A stretch of 64,000 nt of DNA from assembly GCA_031308135.1 (NCBI GenBank), contig JAHLJT010008756.1:103691271-103755270 (forward strand), in the 5' to 3' direction. The position numbers and the translations under genes were made by a program. Numbering within the stretch: the first letter of the stretch is position 1; the number at the start of each line of letters is the position of its first letter. Shown in pieces: positions 36,411 through 44,103 of this stretch. The DNA is from Acheta domesticus. Taxonomy: Eukaryota; Arthropoda; Insecta; Orthoptera; Gryllidae. The notes beneath the pieces were generated by a model. That model was not told the origin of the DNA. It made no database searches and saw nothing but the letters and a program-made list of their open reading frames with translations.

Positions 36411-39400
36411 AATGTACTAATTGTATGTCATAGCAAAGAAAAGCTTTAAACTGTATAGTTTGTTTCTTGTGAAATGAACAGTGTTTTGAATTGCATATAA
36501 ATGCAACATTAATGTTATTTTCAACAAACTACTCTTGTAATAGGAAATTATGAGTTAAACAATTTTTTAAAGCACAAAATTGTGCACAAAATAATGTTTC
36601 AATTCAAAATATTAATTAATTTACTCTGTATAAAATTATCATGGAAATTTAAATAATTCTTCTATCAAAAATAAATGTATTGTAGTTTCTTGTATAGGTT
36701 CTTTTACCAGAAACAACTCATTATTTGTAGTACATGCAAAATAGCTTGTTATATTGTATATTTCTTGAAGATATATAACATTTCTTGATGCCAATCAGCA
36801 ATGAAATGATGAATGCCCAATTTTCATGATATAATTTAAAATTAAAATCAGTTGTGACTACTTCTTGTGCTTACTTTAGATATCCACAGTCACTGACATC
36901 TTAAAAAATGCCAATCATTATGATTTACATTGAACGATATTTCATTCCCATTAGAAATATACTAATTCAAATATTTAAGGGAAGAATTTAAAGAACAGTA
37001 ATCTTTACAAACAAAAAAAAAACATGACATGTGAATTGATTCACAAAGCAACTCTTAAATCTCTTTTTTACATAATTACAATTAAATACGAAGTGATACA
37101 GTAGTTGTAAAACGTTTTCAAAAATTTTCAATATTTAATAATTATGCATGTTGACGATATTCATGGTAATGAAAAAAAGTAACAAACTTTCATTGAGAAA
37201 TAGTTAAGGAAATAAAATATCTCAAATAAAATGGACTTTTACAATAAGAAAAGTATTAAATGGCCTGCTCCAACCAAATCTCATTCAACCTTGAGAAAAC
37301 AACCCTCTGCAATGCCAGCCTTGGCGCCTGCCCATTCGTTGCTCGGCTTGCAAGAGTAGTCAAAGTTCTTTAGAAATGAAAAATAGTATGAAAATATTGG
37401 AAATTTTTAAAGTAATTGGCAGTATGTATCAGCTGCCAAAATTTTCATCATGAGATCAAAAGAGCATGTACATTCAGTGATAATAATCTGAGGGCATGTT
37501 TTGACATGTCACATCTTGGCATTCCCTTGTGAGTAATAGTATAATGTAATAAGAAAGCTTCATTATATATCAGTATGAATTTCAATTACACTTTTAAAAA
37601 GTGAAGTTTAAACAAAGTGAAAAGATGATTTTTTTTCTTATACTGAAAGTTATGATTTTGATCGTGTGAAATAGTTTTATGTGTAAATTGTGAGAAACTG
37701 AAAATAATTTCATATTACTGAAATTTTCATTGTATCTGTATTCAGTAGAACTAGACTTCACTGCATATGGTTATTAATTATAGAAATATTTTACTGTGAT
37801 ATGTATTCCTTTTCTTATTGTGCATCCAAGTGAAACAAAGAGATGATCAAAAGTCGCCAAATTCCTGGTATATATTCGGATCTTTTCAATCTGGTGTTGT
37901 TAGTACGGAGAATCAGATTTTGCTAATATATAACCTTCATATCAAACAAAGTACTTGCTAAAATTATGTAATATGGATAAACTTTAGGATGATATTTAAA
38001 TTATCAATATTTTCTTTTGTTTAGCAATTAATGGAAAGGCGAATACGTCCCTGGATAAACAAGAAGATAATAGAATATATAGGTGAACCAGAACCCACAC
38101 TAGTTGACTTCATCTGTTCCAAGGTGTTAGCTGGAAGCGCTCCGCAAGGCATTTTGGATGATGTACAGATGGTAAGGTTTACTTCGTGAACTATCGAACC
38201 ATCCTCTTCAGCTCTCTTCGGTCCAATGACTAAAACAAGCACACGAGAATTAATTGTCACTTGTTGTGACAATTAATTCCACCAAATGTGCTAGGGTGCC
38301 AACAAGCCAACATACACTTATCTTTCATAATGAAAATGGATGGCAATTAATTTAAAACTGCCACAGTTAATCCGCCTGTCATTTGTGTCAAGCTTTTGAA
38401 CCTCATATAGTTCATGTGTGTGTGCTGGGCTGTTATAAAGCTAGCTCATGCTGTTTTTGTTTGTCAAGAGAACATTTGGCAATTTAGAAATAAATTGTAG
38501 TGTGTTTTCTTCAAACATCAGTTCAAATACAACATGCCAGGAAAGTCTCTCCGAGTTGCACTTTGGTGCTTGCAACAAAAATCATGTTGGTAGCAGTGTG
38601 TAACAAAAGAAAATGTAAATATCACACTCACCATAATCAGAACAGATGCTGAAGTGCAGTTCTCTTTGCTTGTTTCCCAGTGATCTGCTTGCTACCAGTA
38701 TAAATGCAATTTTTAATAGGAGGCTGACTCGGCATAGGAGTCAATCCATTTTAAGTGGTCCAGCACTGGTTGCTCAACCATCTTGAAAAAAATTTATATT
38801 TTGTACATTAATTTCCTTATGTTTTGGCTGTTCAAAAATATCTTTAACTTTTTTTTTATTGTATTTGGTTTACAAAAGGTGGCAATTTTGGTTTTACGCT
38901 GTGCACCATTGTTTACATTTGCAGATATTTACTCTTTTCTAAATTACTCAGCTAGAAGGTTTTTAGAAAAGAGTTAATGTCTGCAAAAGCGAAAAATGGT
39001 GCATGGCTTAAAACGAAAATGGCCATCATTTGTTAGCCAGGTACAATAAAAAAAAAGTTAAAGATGTTTTTGAACAGCCAGAACATAAGGAAATTTGTGC
39101 CCAAAATATGAATTTTTTTTGAGATGATCAAGCGACCAATTTATTAAATCCTGGACCACTTAAAATGGAATGACCCCTAGTGCAGAGAGACTTTCCTGGC
39201 TTACTATATATCTCGTGTGTGCTGGCATGGTATCAAGCCAGCACTCACTCCTTTTTCGTAATGAAAATATAATTGCACTTGGTCACTAGGCCTAGTACTG
39301 TTTGTGAGTAAACATTCTAATATTTTGAAACGTTCATTAAAAAACTGAAAGACTTGGATCCATACATTTATATTGTGTAGTATATGAAATAGTAGATTTA

Positions 39401-39781
39401 ATTTTACATAGCTCTCAAGATCATTACAGACTCAGTGCCTGTTCATCTGCTTCTGCTTCCCCTTCTGTCCACCACGTGTGCTCCTCTTGGGGTCAGAACA
39501 GTTTGTTATTCATGATGGGTAGGGGCATGCAGATTGCATGTGCACCTGCTGTTTTTTTTCACTGTATAATCTAAATAAGGTTCAATTTTTCATTTTCATT
39601 TACTTGACATAATAATGTTTTGTTTCACTGGAGGAAAAAGTCTTTTAGTACATTGTATTAAGCAGATGGTTTCGCTTTGTTATTACAGGTTTTGGATGAA
39701 GAAGCAGAAGTGTTCGTAGTAAAAATGTGGAGGTTACTGATATATGAAATTGAAGCAAAGAAACTAGGATTAGTGAAATAA
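7322..39781 (+). CDS. RBM25: RBM25 (RNA-binding protein 25), complete, 16 coding exons
   Basis: Spliced CDS: 7322-7409, 7581-7624, 7745-8021, 8103-8240, 9270-9464, 9583-9671, 18173-18253, 22907-23166, 23354-23585, 24322-24488, 24589-24739, 26235-26622, 29110-29415, 29631-29788, 38025-38171, 39689-39781. This sums to 2814 nt (937 aa), every intron is GT-AG, and all phases join in frame. Vertebrate RBM25 is about 840 aa. Order: Pro/Met-rich N-terminus; RRM at about 104-180 (RNP2 VFVGNI, RNP1-like AFGFCEF); acidic linker; RE/RS-rich segment at about 305-574 ending in the highly conserved KRLKEFLEDYDD; variable acidic and Ser/Thr-rich part; KRRKLVPLDYGED; and a PWI domain at about 845-937 (RPWI at 866-869). 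The known role of the family is a nuclear, U1 snRNP-associated regulator of alternative splicing. Start: MVMSYPGRPPM at 7322, or MSYPGRP at 7328, matches the vertebrate N-terminus. Identity is secure; intron borders are my reading. Confidence 0.95.
7581..7624 (+). CDS. RBM25: RBM25 coding exon 2
   Basis: A 44-nt exon with acceptor TTACAG and donor GTAAGT. It continues the Pro/Met-rich region (PPPLMPTVMPMPPH) and ends in phase 0. Confidence 0.85.
7745..8021 (+). CDS. RBM25: RBM25 coding exon 3 (first half of the RRM)
   Basis: Encodes the end of the Pro-rich region and the RRM up to SWKRVQ, including RNP2 (TVFVGNI). Donor G|GTGTGG, phase 1. Confidence 0.9.
8103..8240 (+). CDS. RBM25: RBM25 coding exon 4 (second half of the RRM)
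   Basis: Acceptor TTTTTCCAG. Encodes AFGFCEFGNPESGLRAIRLL and the conserved LVVKVDAKTK. Joined to exon 3, the loop before RNP1 is about seven residues shorter than in vertebrates. The 81-nt intron in between is open in frame. Confidence 0.9.
8241..9269 (+). other. RBM25: RBM25 intron 4
   Basis: About 1 kb with no recognisable element. The short open frames at 8420-8912 show no family features. Confidence 0.6.
9270..9464 (+). CDS. RBM25: RBM25 coding exon 5
   Basis: Acceptor CTGGTTTAG, donor T|GTAAGT. Encodes a charged helix region (DEDDYMDETMKQADKATMDR) equivalent to the segment after the vertebrate RRM. Confidence 0.85.
9583..9671 (+). CDS. RBM25: RBM25 coding exon 6
   Basis: Acceptor TGTTTCAG, donor GTAATA. 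Encodes SAENKERKMSRTQEKLMKMS; ends in phase 0 before an 8.5-kb intron. Confidence 0.8.
9892..9970. repeat. 43-bp direct duplication
   Basis: CTTTAAACGCAATTGGGAC then TGACTAATGGCACA (from 9892) recurs from 9935 as CTTTAAATGTGATTGGGAC then CAACTAATGGCACA. One copy keeps CG where the other has TG. Confidence 0.7.
10501..10666. mobile_element. Decayed foldback MITE, second copy
   Basis: Inverted arms (left GGAATATTACATGCC and TTTGCGTCTTTCTCA; right TTAGAAAGATGCGAAAT and GACATATTCCATCATG) match the element at 4652-4904. Most CpGs of that copy are TG or CA here, as expected from methylation-driven decay. TA flanks both sides. Confidence 0.65.
10735..11370. other. Possible pogo-like end beside the gypsy insertion
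   Basis: CAGTAAAATCTGTCCAAGCC at about 10737 resembles a pogo/Tigger terminus. A related direct motif (AAAATCTGGTTT...AGAGAGGTTCC) lies at about 11308-11343 just before the gypsy element. I could not find a matching inverted end or a transposase. Confidence 0.3.
11376..11531 (-). repeat. gypsy 3' LTR
   Basis: 156 bp; minus-strand sequence begins TGTAGTAACC and ends AAACACAACA. Confidence 0.93.
11532..11545 (-). other. Candidate polypurine tract
   Basis: Minus-strand GGCGTGGGAGAAC sits immediately before the 3' LTR, the expected place for plus-strand priming. Confidence 0.5.
11707..14513 (-). pseudogene. gypsy pol (RT, RNase H, integrase), frame broken in integrase
   Basis: The main open frame (14513-12624, 629 codons; open without an ATG to about 14590) holds RT with the catalytic YFDDI at residues 182-186, RNase H (D331, E372 and D397 visible) and the integrase HHCC finger (H544, H547, C577, C580). 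Near 12745 the integrase core moves to another frame (HIDYAGPYQGYFFFVVMDAK). Near 12615 it shifts again into 12537-11707, which carries VSDNATIF, the GHPATNGLAER motif, a C-terminal domain and a basic tail. The tail has a tandem duplication of about 18 residues (QPAVRRSERTR / QPAIRRSERTR). Two frame breaks inside integrase make it non-functional as read. Protease is not visible. Confidence 0.88.
14934..14951 (-). other. Candidate primer binding site
   Basis: On the minus strand, TGGCGACGAGGTGAACAC begins 3 nt after the 5' LTR. It starts with TGG as a tRNA 3' end requires, and its first bases resemble the tRNA-Arg sites of several gypsy elements. Confidence 0.5.
14955..15110 (-). repeat. gypsy 5' LTR
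   Basis: 156 bp; one substitution relative to the 3' LTR. Very short for a gypsy LTR. Confidence 0.93.
15116..16166. other. RBM25 intron 6, no element recognised
   Basis: About 1 kb between the gypsy and hAT elements. A stretch near 15780-15840 vaguely resembles the B-box of a tRNA-derived SINE but is too decayed to call. Confidence 0.4.
16167..16862. mobile_element. hAT-type MITE with 8-bp target duplication
   Basis: Ends are inverted: left TAGAGACTGGATTTTTATGT; right, complemented, TAGAGACCGGAAAAATATGT. The flanks are CATATCAC (16159-16166) and CATATCTC (16863-16870), matching at 7 of 8 bases, the hAT duplication length. The interior is T-rich with scattered ATATGT/TACATA motifs and has no intact transposase. 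The same family occurs at 5639. Confidence 0.75.
16871..18172. other. End of RBM25 intron 6
   Basis: No coding or repeat structure recognised. A motif pair TTGTGCAAATTTGTGC / GACAAATTTGTGCA sits near 17858-17900. Confidence 0.4.
18173..18253 (+). CDS. RBM25: RBM25 coding exon 7
   Basis: Encodes EEGKRDLITREIGKFREIMK, matching the conserved block that precedes the RE-rich region. Acceptor CATTGCAG, donor GTAATT. Confidence 0.9.
18254..22906 (+). other. RBM25: RBM25 intron 7 (4.65 kb)
   Basis: Two GC-richer islands (about 19040-19230 and 20240-20430) stand out from the AT-rich background but show no protein family, terminal repeats or splice signals that join the RBM25 frame. The rest is featureless. 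Confidence 0.4.
22907..23166 (+). CDS. RBM25: RBM25 coding exon 8 (RS/RE region)
   Basis: Encodes KQEEEKEVERRRREQQDREE followed by an SR-like run (RSRSRSRSRSP). Acceptor CCTACAG, donor CG|GTATAG, phase 2. Confidence 0.9.
23354..23585 (+). CDS. RBM25: RBM25 coding exon 9 (RE dipeptide run)
   Basis: Opens with about 20 Arg-Glu dipeptides encoded by mixed AGA/CGA/AGG and GAG/GAA codons, then the conserved RAREKEAAYQ. The nucleotide run is purine-only over most of 120 nt. Confidence 0.9.
24322..24488 (+). CDS. RBM25: RBM25 coding exon 10
   Basis: Encodes ERLRNWESRERRKAKEREKE and the hallmark KRLKEFLEDYDDERDD. Donor AA|GTAAGC, phase 2. Confidence 0.95.
24589..24739 (+). CDS. RBM25: RBM25 coding exon 11
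   Basis: Encodes GRELQRRLAEREKEIELDGR and ends EEHDDPTAEFER, as in vertebrate RBM25. Acceptor CCTTGCAG, donor GTATGT. Confidence 0.95.
25707..26041. mobile_element. TIR element in RBM25 intron 11 with a MITE nested inside
   Basis: Both ends carry the same 17-bp core CTCGAATATAACCCGCA in inverted orientation (left at 25716-25732, right near 26016-26032), with TA on each side (25705-25706, 26042-26043). No transposase. The interior is interrupted by half of the foldback MITE family (25888-25977). Confidence 0.65.
25888..25977 (+). mobile_element. Half copy of the foldback MITE family
   Basis: CGACTTCGCGATGGAATATG and CGTCTTTCTCGGTCGTGCCG, through CGCATGATTGCTACCGTATC, closely match the left arm and loop of the element at 4652-4904. 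The right arm is absent, so the hairpin is lost. Confidence 0.7.
26235..26622 (+). CDS. RBM25: RBM25 coding exon 12 (acidic, Pro-rich linker)
   Basis: Begins MKQQREEMYKPKILINVGAE and includes an acidic run (SEDDDDDHRDADDD). Low conservation is expected for this linker. Donor G|GTAAGA, phase 1. Confidence 0.8.
26732..26815. repeat. (ATT)n microsatellite grading into (GTT)n
   Basis: About 16 ATT units followed by GTT and GTA variants, right after RBM25 exon 12 and before the Tigger insertion. Confidence 0.9.
26851..28904 (-). mobile_element. pogo/Tigger DNA transposon, decayed
   Basis: Termini CAGTAGAACCCCTCTTTTAC and, complemented, CAGTACAACCCTGCTTTTAC match at 17 of 20, with TA on both sides (26849-26850, 28905-28906). 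On the minus strand, pieces of a DDE transposase survive: VKERSLKDIFNIDETGLVF at about 28075-28020 (first catalytic Asp within NIDETGL) and later RILLFISASKANELEKH and RIEFLPANFTSKLHSMDL (normally LLxDNC and LPPNTTxxxQPMD). The second Asp position has changed (LLFIS rather than LLFVD) and stops break the frame. Length about 2.05 kb. Dead copy, antisense within RBM25 intron 12. Confidence 0.8.
29110..29415 (+). CDS. RBM25: RBM25 coding exon 13
   Basis: Ser/Thr/Ala-rich linker, then TKKKKLDVKEVFNTDDDDDS and GKRRKLVPL, matching the vertebrate KRKLVPL block. Acceptor ATTTTTAG, donor G|GTAAGA. Confidence 0.9.
29631..29788 (+). CDS. RBM25: RBM25 coding exon 14 (start of the PWI domain)
   Basis: Encodes DYGEDKKKKEEKK, then EEKRKHIKTLIDKIPTDKTA and LDWSAVDN, a close match to vertebrate RBM25. 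Donor GTAAGT, phase 0. Confidence 0.95.
29789..30156. other. Start of RBM25 intron 14
   Basis: AT-rich, no element recognised. Confidence 0.4.
30157..30455. mobile_element. Foldback Tigger-like MITE
   Basis: Left arm (TATATTGAATTTCACATTTC, TTAGATTTTCGTTTCAACA) pairs with the right arm (GAAACGAAAATCTAAAAAAT, GAGATTCAATATATGGAGG) over about 80 bp. A second, inner inverted repeat (ACTAACATTGTGGG / CCCACAATGTTAGT) lies in the loop. The right terminus, complemented, is CTGTTGGACCTCC, like the element at 43641. TA flanks the right end; the left end is approximate. Confidence 0.6.
30456..31779. other. RBM25 intron 14, no element recognised
   Basis: A GT run followed by poly-G occurs near 30741-30756. 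An open frame at 31423-31623 has no family features. Confidence 0.4.
31780..31843. repeat. (CT)n microsatellite, 64 bp
   Basis: 32 uninterrupted CT units on the sense strand of RBM25 intron 14. As RNA this is a polypyrimidine tract. Confidence 0.95.
31844..34249. other. RBM25 intron 14, repeat-like but unassigned
   Basis: GGGTCATTCCATGTCAAATC at 32085 resembles a known type of transposon end. ACTAGCGTACCCGTGCGAG at about 33499 is another repeat-like motif. Neither could be paired with an opposite end. A (GTT)n run lies at about 32446-32464. Confidence 0.35.
34250..34385. repeat. (AAT)n/(AAC)n tract with a 34-bp tandem duplication
   Basis: A 34-bp unit containing AGTTATACTAATAATAACAC occurs twice in tandem, then AAT and AAC triplets run up to the 5' edge of LINE copy 2. 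Confidence 0.85.
34386..35103 (+). pseudogene. LINE reverse transcriptase fragment, copy 2
   Basis: The + strand encodes the same RT tail as copy 1 at 1445-2571: IQDLEPSKTYKYLGIEECET, then a TAG at the position where copy 1 has TAA, then GLVDWTEQEIRIM, and DKVQINKDQSFM near 35020-35055. Several further stops and shifts are present. Similarity to copy 1 stops abruptly after GTLVIA at about 35103, before the CCHC knuckle. Confidence 0.8.
35104..36200 (+). pseudogene. Remnant of a DDE-type transposase-like gene
   Basis: Directly after the LINE break, broken + strand frames read like a multicopy transposase-like family. The best piece is RIPPGTTNDIQPLDKHFF (about 35928-35982), the common 'IPPxTTxxxQPLD' block of DDE proteins. 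After stops come HYQFLSPGLENLIK and LTPAEFCLEIF (about 36079-36200), matching the usual C-terminal order. The upstream frame 35104-35445 may be its N-terminal part. Superfamily not assigned. Confidence 0.5.
36330..36410. repeat. (TTTC)n pyrimidine tract
   Basis: About 80 bp of CTTT-type repeats, a second long pyrimidine tract on the sense strand of intron 14. Confidence 0.95.
36411..38024. other. End of RBM25 intron 14
   Basis: AT-rich, no gene or element recognised up to the acceptor of exon 15. Confidence 0.45.
38025..38171 (+). CDS. RBM25: RBM25 coding exon 15 (PWI core)
   Basis: Encodes QLMERRIRPWINKKIIEYIG with the PWI signature, then LVDFICSKVLAGSAPQGILD. Acceptor TGTTTAG, donor GTAAGG. 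Confidence 0.97.
38537..39199. mobile_element. Long foldback element in the last RBM25 intron, with a nested insertion
   Basis: Termini CCAGGAAAGTCTCTC (38537) and GAGAGACTTTCCTGG (ending 39199) are inverted copies. The inner arms (about 38738-38945 and 38965-39175) pair for about 200 bp, for example CATTTTAAGTGGTCCAGCAC with its counterpart near 39153-39172. The left arm is interrupted at about 38552-38728 by DNA with its own inverted ends (CCGAGT / ACTCGG, and GTTGGTAGCAG / CTGCTTGCTACCAG). No coding capacity. Transcribed as part of RBM25 pre-mRNA it would form a long hairpin. Confidence 0.75.
39689..39781 (+). CDS. RBM25: RBM25 coding exon 16 (PWI end and stop)
   Basis: Encodes VLDEEAEVFVVKMWRLLIYE and ends KKLGLVK then TAA at 39779-39781, as in vertebrate RBM25. 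Confidence 0.97.
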   Translation, partial: VLDEEAEVFVVKMWRLLIYEIEAKKLGLVK

Positions 39782-40280
39782 ATTATGGCTGAACATCAGC
39801 TTGTTAAAAAATTCCTAAACATCTTTGGTGTGGAAGACTTCAATAGGATTTGCCTGAAATCATGCAACAAAATGTGCATTCGAAAACAATATAAGTGGAC
39901 TGCAACAGGCTGTCACCGTCTCAGAACAAGAAGACTAATGTGATTACGCATGTTGAAAAACCATTCAAAACTTTTAAGAAATATGTGCTGCGTGTGCACT
40001 AGACGATGTTAATTTGTGGCATTGTACAGATATGTGTTATTTTCCTTGGACAATTCTTCTAAAAACTATTATTTTTGTACATAGATGAGTTATTTGAAGA
40101 TAATGCAAGTGCTATTTATGGCTGGAAACTTAAAGGCAGCAATCTTTTAGTTTCATGTTTGACAAATAAATTTTGAATCAAGTTGTATGACAAATGTTTG
40201 AAAATGTTTTGTGCAGGACAACAATGCTTTTGCTTATTTAAGCAAAAGAAATGAATAAACAAAATAATTATTCTTTGATA
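39782..40280 (+). terminator. RBM25: RBM25 3'UTR with poly(A) signals
   Basis: AATAAA occurs at 40165-40170 and 40254-40259 downstream of the stop. Either or both could direct cleavage, giving a 3'UTR of about 0.4-0.5 kb. Confidence 0.6.
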
Positions 40281-42424
40281 TTTAAAAAAAATACTTCCGA
40301 AGTATAAGTCTCAGCTACATTGTACAGTATTTTGTTAAAATATAGAGGTGTACTATTTGATATAGTTCAACTCTACAGGTGTACATTCTTGCTTTTCACT
40401 TAGACATTACCATACCATGTATCAATGGAAAGGCATGTATTGCAGAACTGTTTCATCCATTCATGAGAACTGGAGTATGGAAATTAAATTAATTTTTTTT
40501 TGTTTATTTTTCAAACTTCATTTGAAACCACAAATCAAGAATGTTACTCCTCATTCTTTAATACTGTGCTATTCAGGCACTGAATACGTTGTTAGGTTAC
40601 AGAATGTTTAGTGAACATACACTTATACTATTGAACACAAGGGTGTGGAATACTCAGTTTGGGTATAATCCGTATGTTTGTTTTTAGTTTTTGCGTTTGT
40701 TCACATTCAGAGATATAGTTTTTGTTGTGGAAATGATTATCAGATGAAGATGATACAAGGAAACAGATGAAATTATATATTTTTTTGAAAAATGTATTCA
40801 TAATTTTATTTAAGTTAAATTAGAAGTTAATACTAAGTTATTAAACAATTTAGGGAAGTAAGATTTCAGGTTTTACAAATGGTTTGCATCATTTGAAAGT
40901 CATAGATAAAGAAATCCAGGAATTTTTTTACGATTACTATTAGTTTGCTTAAGTATTTTCTCAGTGTTACAGGCATTTCGTGTTAAACTCCTTATAAACA
41001 ATTGATTTGTACTGGAAGAAAAATATGTATGTTCTGACACACTATCATATCATTCTGTACGGAAAGGGAATGAATGTTGAATAGTTTAAAAAGAAAGCAT
41101 TGATGTGATAATGTATTAGGCGACGCCAGGCAATTCGAACACAGACTAGTATCAGCTTATGATTGCAAAAGTTACACAACCTGCTTTGTGCTTCATAACG
41201 CACAAGTATGTCAATGGTCTTGGACTATATGCAGACTGAAAGCAGCGGATTGCATTTAATTTGACTGATCTTAATTATAAAGGTACATGAGAAACAATTG
41301 TGTACAAAAATACAAACAAACTTTGTATTTTATGCTAAGAAAATTCATGTATTTTATGCTAAATCCCATTATTGCAGAACATGCAAACAATGCAAAAACA
41401 AGGGGTTGGGAAACAACTTATTGGAAAAATCAGGAATTTCAGGAAACCTGGTATTCACTGCAAAAGTCTTGAGGGGGGGTGTTTCCTTCTTTTTTTTCAT
41501 GGAAAAATTATATCCAAAGTAATTAAAATAAGAAATTGTCATAATTTAGGCAGTGAATGAAAAAGGACCAAAATTGCTAGAGAAATTTGAGAAAATTGCT
41601 TTCCAAGTTTTATTGGATAAATAATGAAATGTTGGAATTGCATGAAAAGTAGTTTACTCTTGAAAAGGGCATTAACATCCTATTATAGTCAACTTTACTA
41701 ATGAGAACATGTTGAAAGATTTGTTACAGAAAGTGGATGGGGCAGAGAGTCAGGCATGAACCCTTACAGTATTAATAAAGACTGCAGCAATCAATATAGT
41801 CTGACAGCAGACCAGCTTAGCACTGCTGAACGTATAAACAATTGATATACATTGCAGAAGAGAGTATAAAGATGGTGACTTTTTTCTGAGAATTCACAGT
41901 GAAATCTCCAATTTTTCTTTTGTCCCAATGGGTCTCATCCAGTTAGTAGTCTCTATTGATGTTTTTGGCGTCTCATGAGTAAACAAATTTTTCATAAGTT
42001 TCTATAGACGTTTGAAGATAAAAAAAACTATGAAAGAATTGTGTTCCAAGCAGTGCCGATGAAATTCACTGAACTCTCTTCTGATAAATTCCATGCTCCC
42101 ATGCCATTAGACACCTTTTATTCATTTGACAGAGCTTACTGACATGTCTATTTTTCAAGGGAATTGGGGAACATCTTTTAAAACATTTGAAAATATTAAA
42201 AGAAAATTCTATGTTTGCCACAACTTGTCAGTTGTAAATTCTTCATGATCTGTTCACAAGCCCGTAGTGGTGCTCTATTTGGCTCAGCCTTAAAAAGATT
42301 AAAAATAAGTGACAGAAATTCAAAAAAGGATGAAAAGTTCAATGTTTTCTCTTTCTTTCAGATAAAAATGAGATTTTATTTATAAGATCTTTTTGATAAT
42401 TATTTATGTTAAGTACTTTTTGAC
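40281..42424. other. Intergenic between RBM25 and LIMK1, no gene seen
   Basis: AT-rich sequence. Overlapping short frames at 41287-41560 have no family features and look like repeat DNA (TTGGAAAAATCAGGAATTTC). Confidence 0.4.
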
Positions 42425-42439
42425 TATATACTTTACTAA

Positions 42440-43126
42440 ATATACTAATAAATTACTATACATTATTTGGTAGTTGGTGATGTACAGGAAGATTTAATTC
42501 TAGAGGGTTCTAAGATCAAAAATGTAAAAGATTTTAAGTATTTAGGAGTAATTCTAAATGAAGAAGGTACAGATCAAGCTGATATTTTATCAAAAATCGA
42601 AAAAGGTCGACAGATAATCAGCAAATTAAACCCACTACTTTGGAGTAAGGACATTAGAACTAAAACAAAAATCCAGCTGTTTAAATCTTTGGTGGAGAGC
42701 ACAGTAACATATGGCTCTGAAATTTGGGTACTAAACCAAGCTCTGAAAAAGAGTATTAATAGTGTTGAAAACAGTTTTTGGAGAAGATGCTGTGGAGTCA
42801 TGCTGCTTAATCATGTAAAAACAGAGACTATAAAAAGGTGATTAAATATAGAAGGAGGTTTAACTGATGTTGAAAAGAAAAGATTGTTATGGTATGGCCA
42901 CTTGCAAAGGATGGATTCAGAGAGACTGCCCAAAAAGGTTTATAACTGGACACCAGCAAGACGAAGGAAAAGAGGACGGCCAAGAGTGAAATGGAAGGAT
43001 GGTGTAACAGTGGCAATGGAAAGAAGAGATATGATACAACACTCTTGGCATGACAAAACACAATGGCGCTTTGGATGCGATAAACGGCCAACATAGAGCT
43101 GTAAACATTGCTAGTATATATAAATA
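42440..43126 (+). mobile_element. 5'-truncated LINE insertion with 15-bp target duplication
   Basis: The + strand frame encodes the tail of a LINE ORF2: VKDFKYLGVILNEEG, then RTKTKIQLFKSLVESTVTYG, an in-frame TGA near 42840, then LLWYGHLQRMDSERLPKKV and RRKRGRPRVKWKDGV, the 'GHxxRM...P...KRxRGRPR' end typical of RTE/CR1/Jockey-type copies. The element is flanked by a perfect 15-bp direct repeat, TATATACTTTACTAA (42425-42439 and 43127-43141). The 3' tail is a short TATATAAA stretch. Apart from one stop the frame is intact, so it is fairly young. Confidence 0.85.
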
Positions 43127-43141
43127 TATATACTTTACTAA

Positions 43142-43640
43142 GTCAGTTGAATTTAGACATACACTATTACTTATCAGTTTTATACATAATAATTATTCAA
43201 AACAAAGGGGTAATTATAACAACTTGTTACTTTTAACATGGTCATAAATACAGTCTTTTCAAAAGCATAAATTATTATGTGCCTGTGAAAAATTTTAATT
43301 ATTTTAAAAAATATTTGTTATAGTTTAATTAAATTTTATTTATTAATGTACCGTACATATCAGCTTATGCTCAATATACAGCAAGTCATTTCTCGTGGGA
43401 AATAAAATTCGCCTGTCTTATTCTCTGTTAGATCAAAAAGTATTTCTAACTTTTCTGAAGAAACGCTTGGTTTCTGAACAGTAATTTCTTGATTATTTTT
43501 CTTCTTGGACATCCAGATGATTGAGCTTATAGTGAGTGGAAGCTCTAAAAATTTTGATAAAAAGTGAGAAAAAAATGTTCTGTTGGTTTCAGTTGTCACC
43601 ACCTTAATGTGTCAGATATTGAATTACTAATTTCACTACA
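43142..43640. other. Intergenic, no gene seen
   Basis: AT-rich DNA between the LINE and the next MITE. Confidence 0.4.
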
Positions 43641-43886
43641 CTGTCGGACCTCCATATATCAAATCTGACGGTTCCTTCGATAAAAAGCGATATATAGAAA
43701 TAATTATAAATATTTTTCAAATAATTTCGGGAAGAAATGGTAAAATGGAAAATTCAACAATAAATAATTAACAAATCTTTTAATCATTCATACCATATAT
43801 TTATGAATAGTGACATGAAAATGGTATTGCATACATAGCTGACCAAATCATTGAATTGATATTTTTAAAACTACACACACAAACAG

Positions 43887-43919
<33 letters not shown>

Positions 43920-44103
43920 TTTACAATATGTACTGTATGTATTTATTTCATAAAAAAACTATAGTAAAGACAAAATGAGTTTAAAATTTATTAATAATTT
44001 TCTGTGCTTAGAAATGTTTTTAAACAGAATTTTCAAAGGACAAACATCATTCGATACATAGAGAATTTTGATATGAGAGGTTCAATATATTGGGGTCAGA
44101 CGG
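43641..44103. mobile_element. Tigger-like MITE
   Basis: Left end CTGTCGGACCTCCATATATC; right end, complemented, CCGTCTGACCCCAATATATT. The same family as 30157-30455. It contains (TG)n(TA)n at 43889-43917. TA at the right, CA at the left where TA is expected. Confidence 0.55.
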
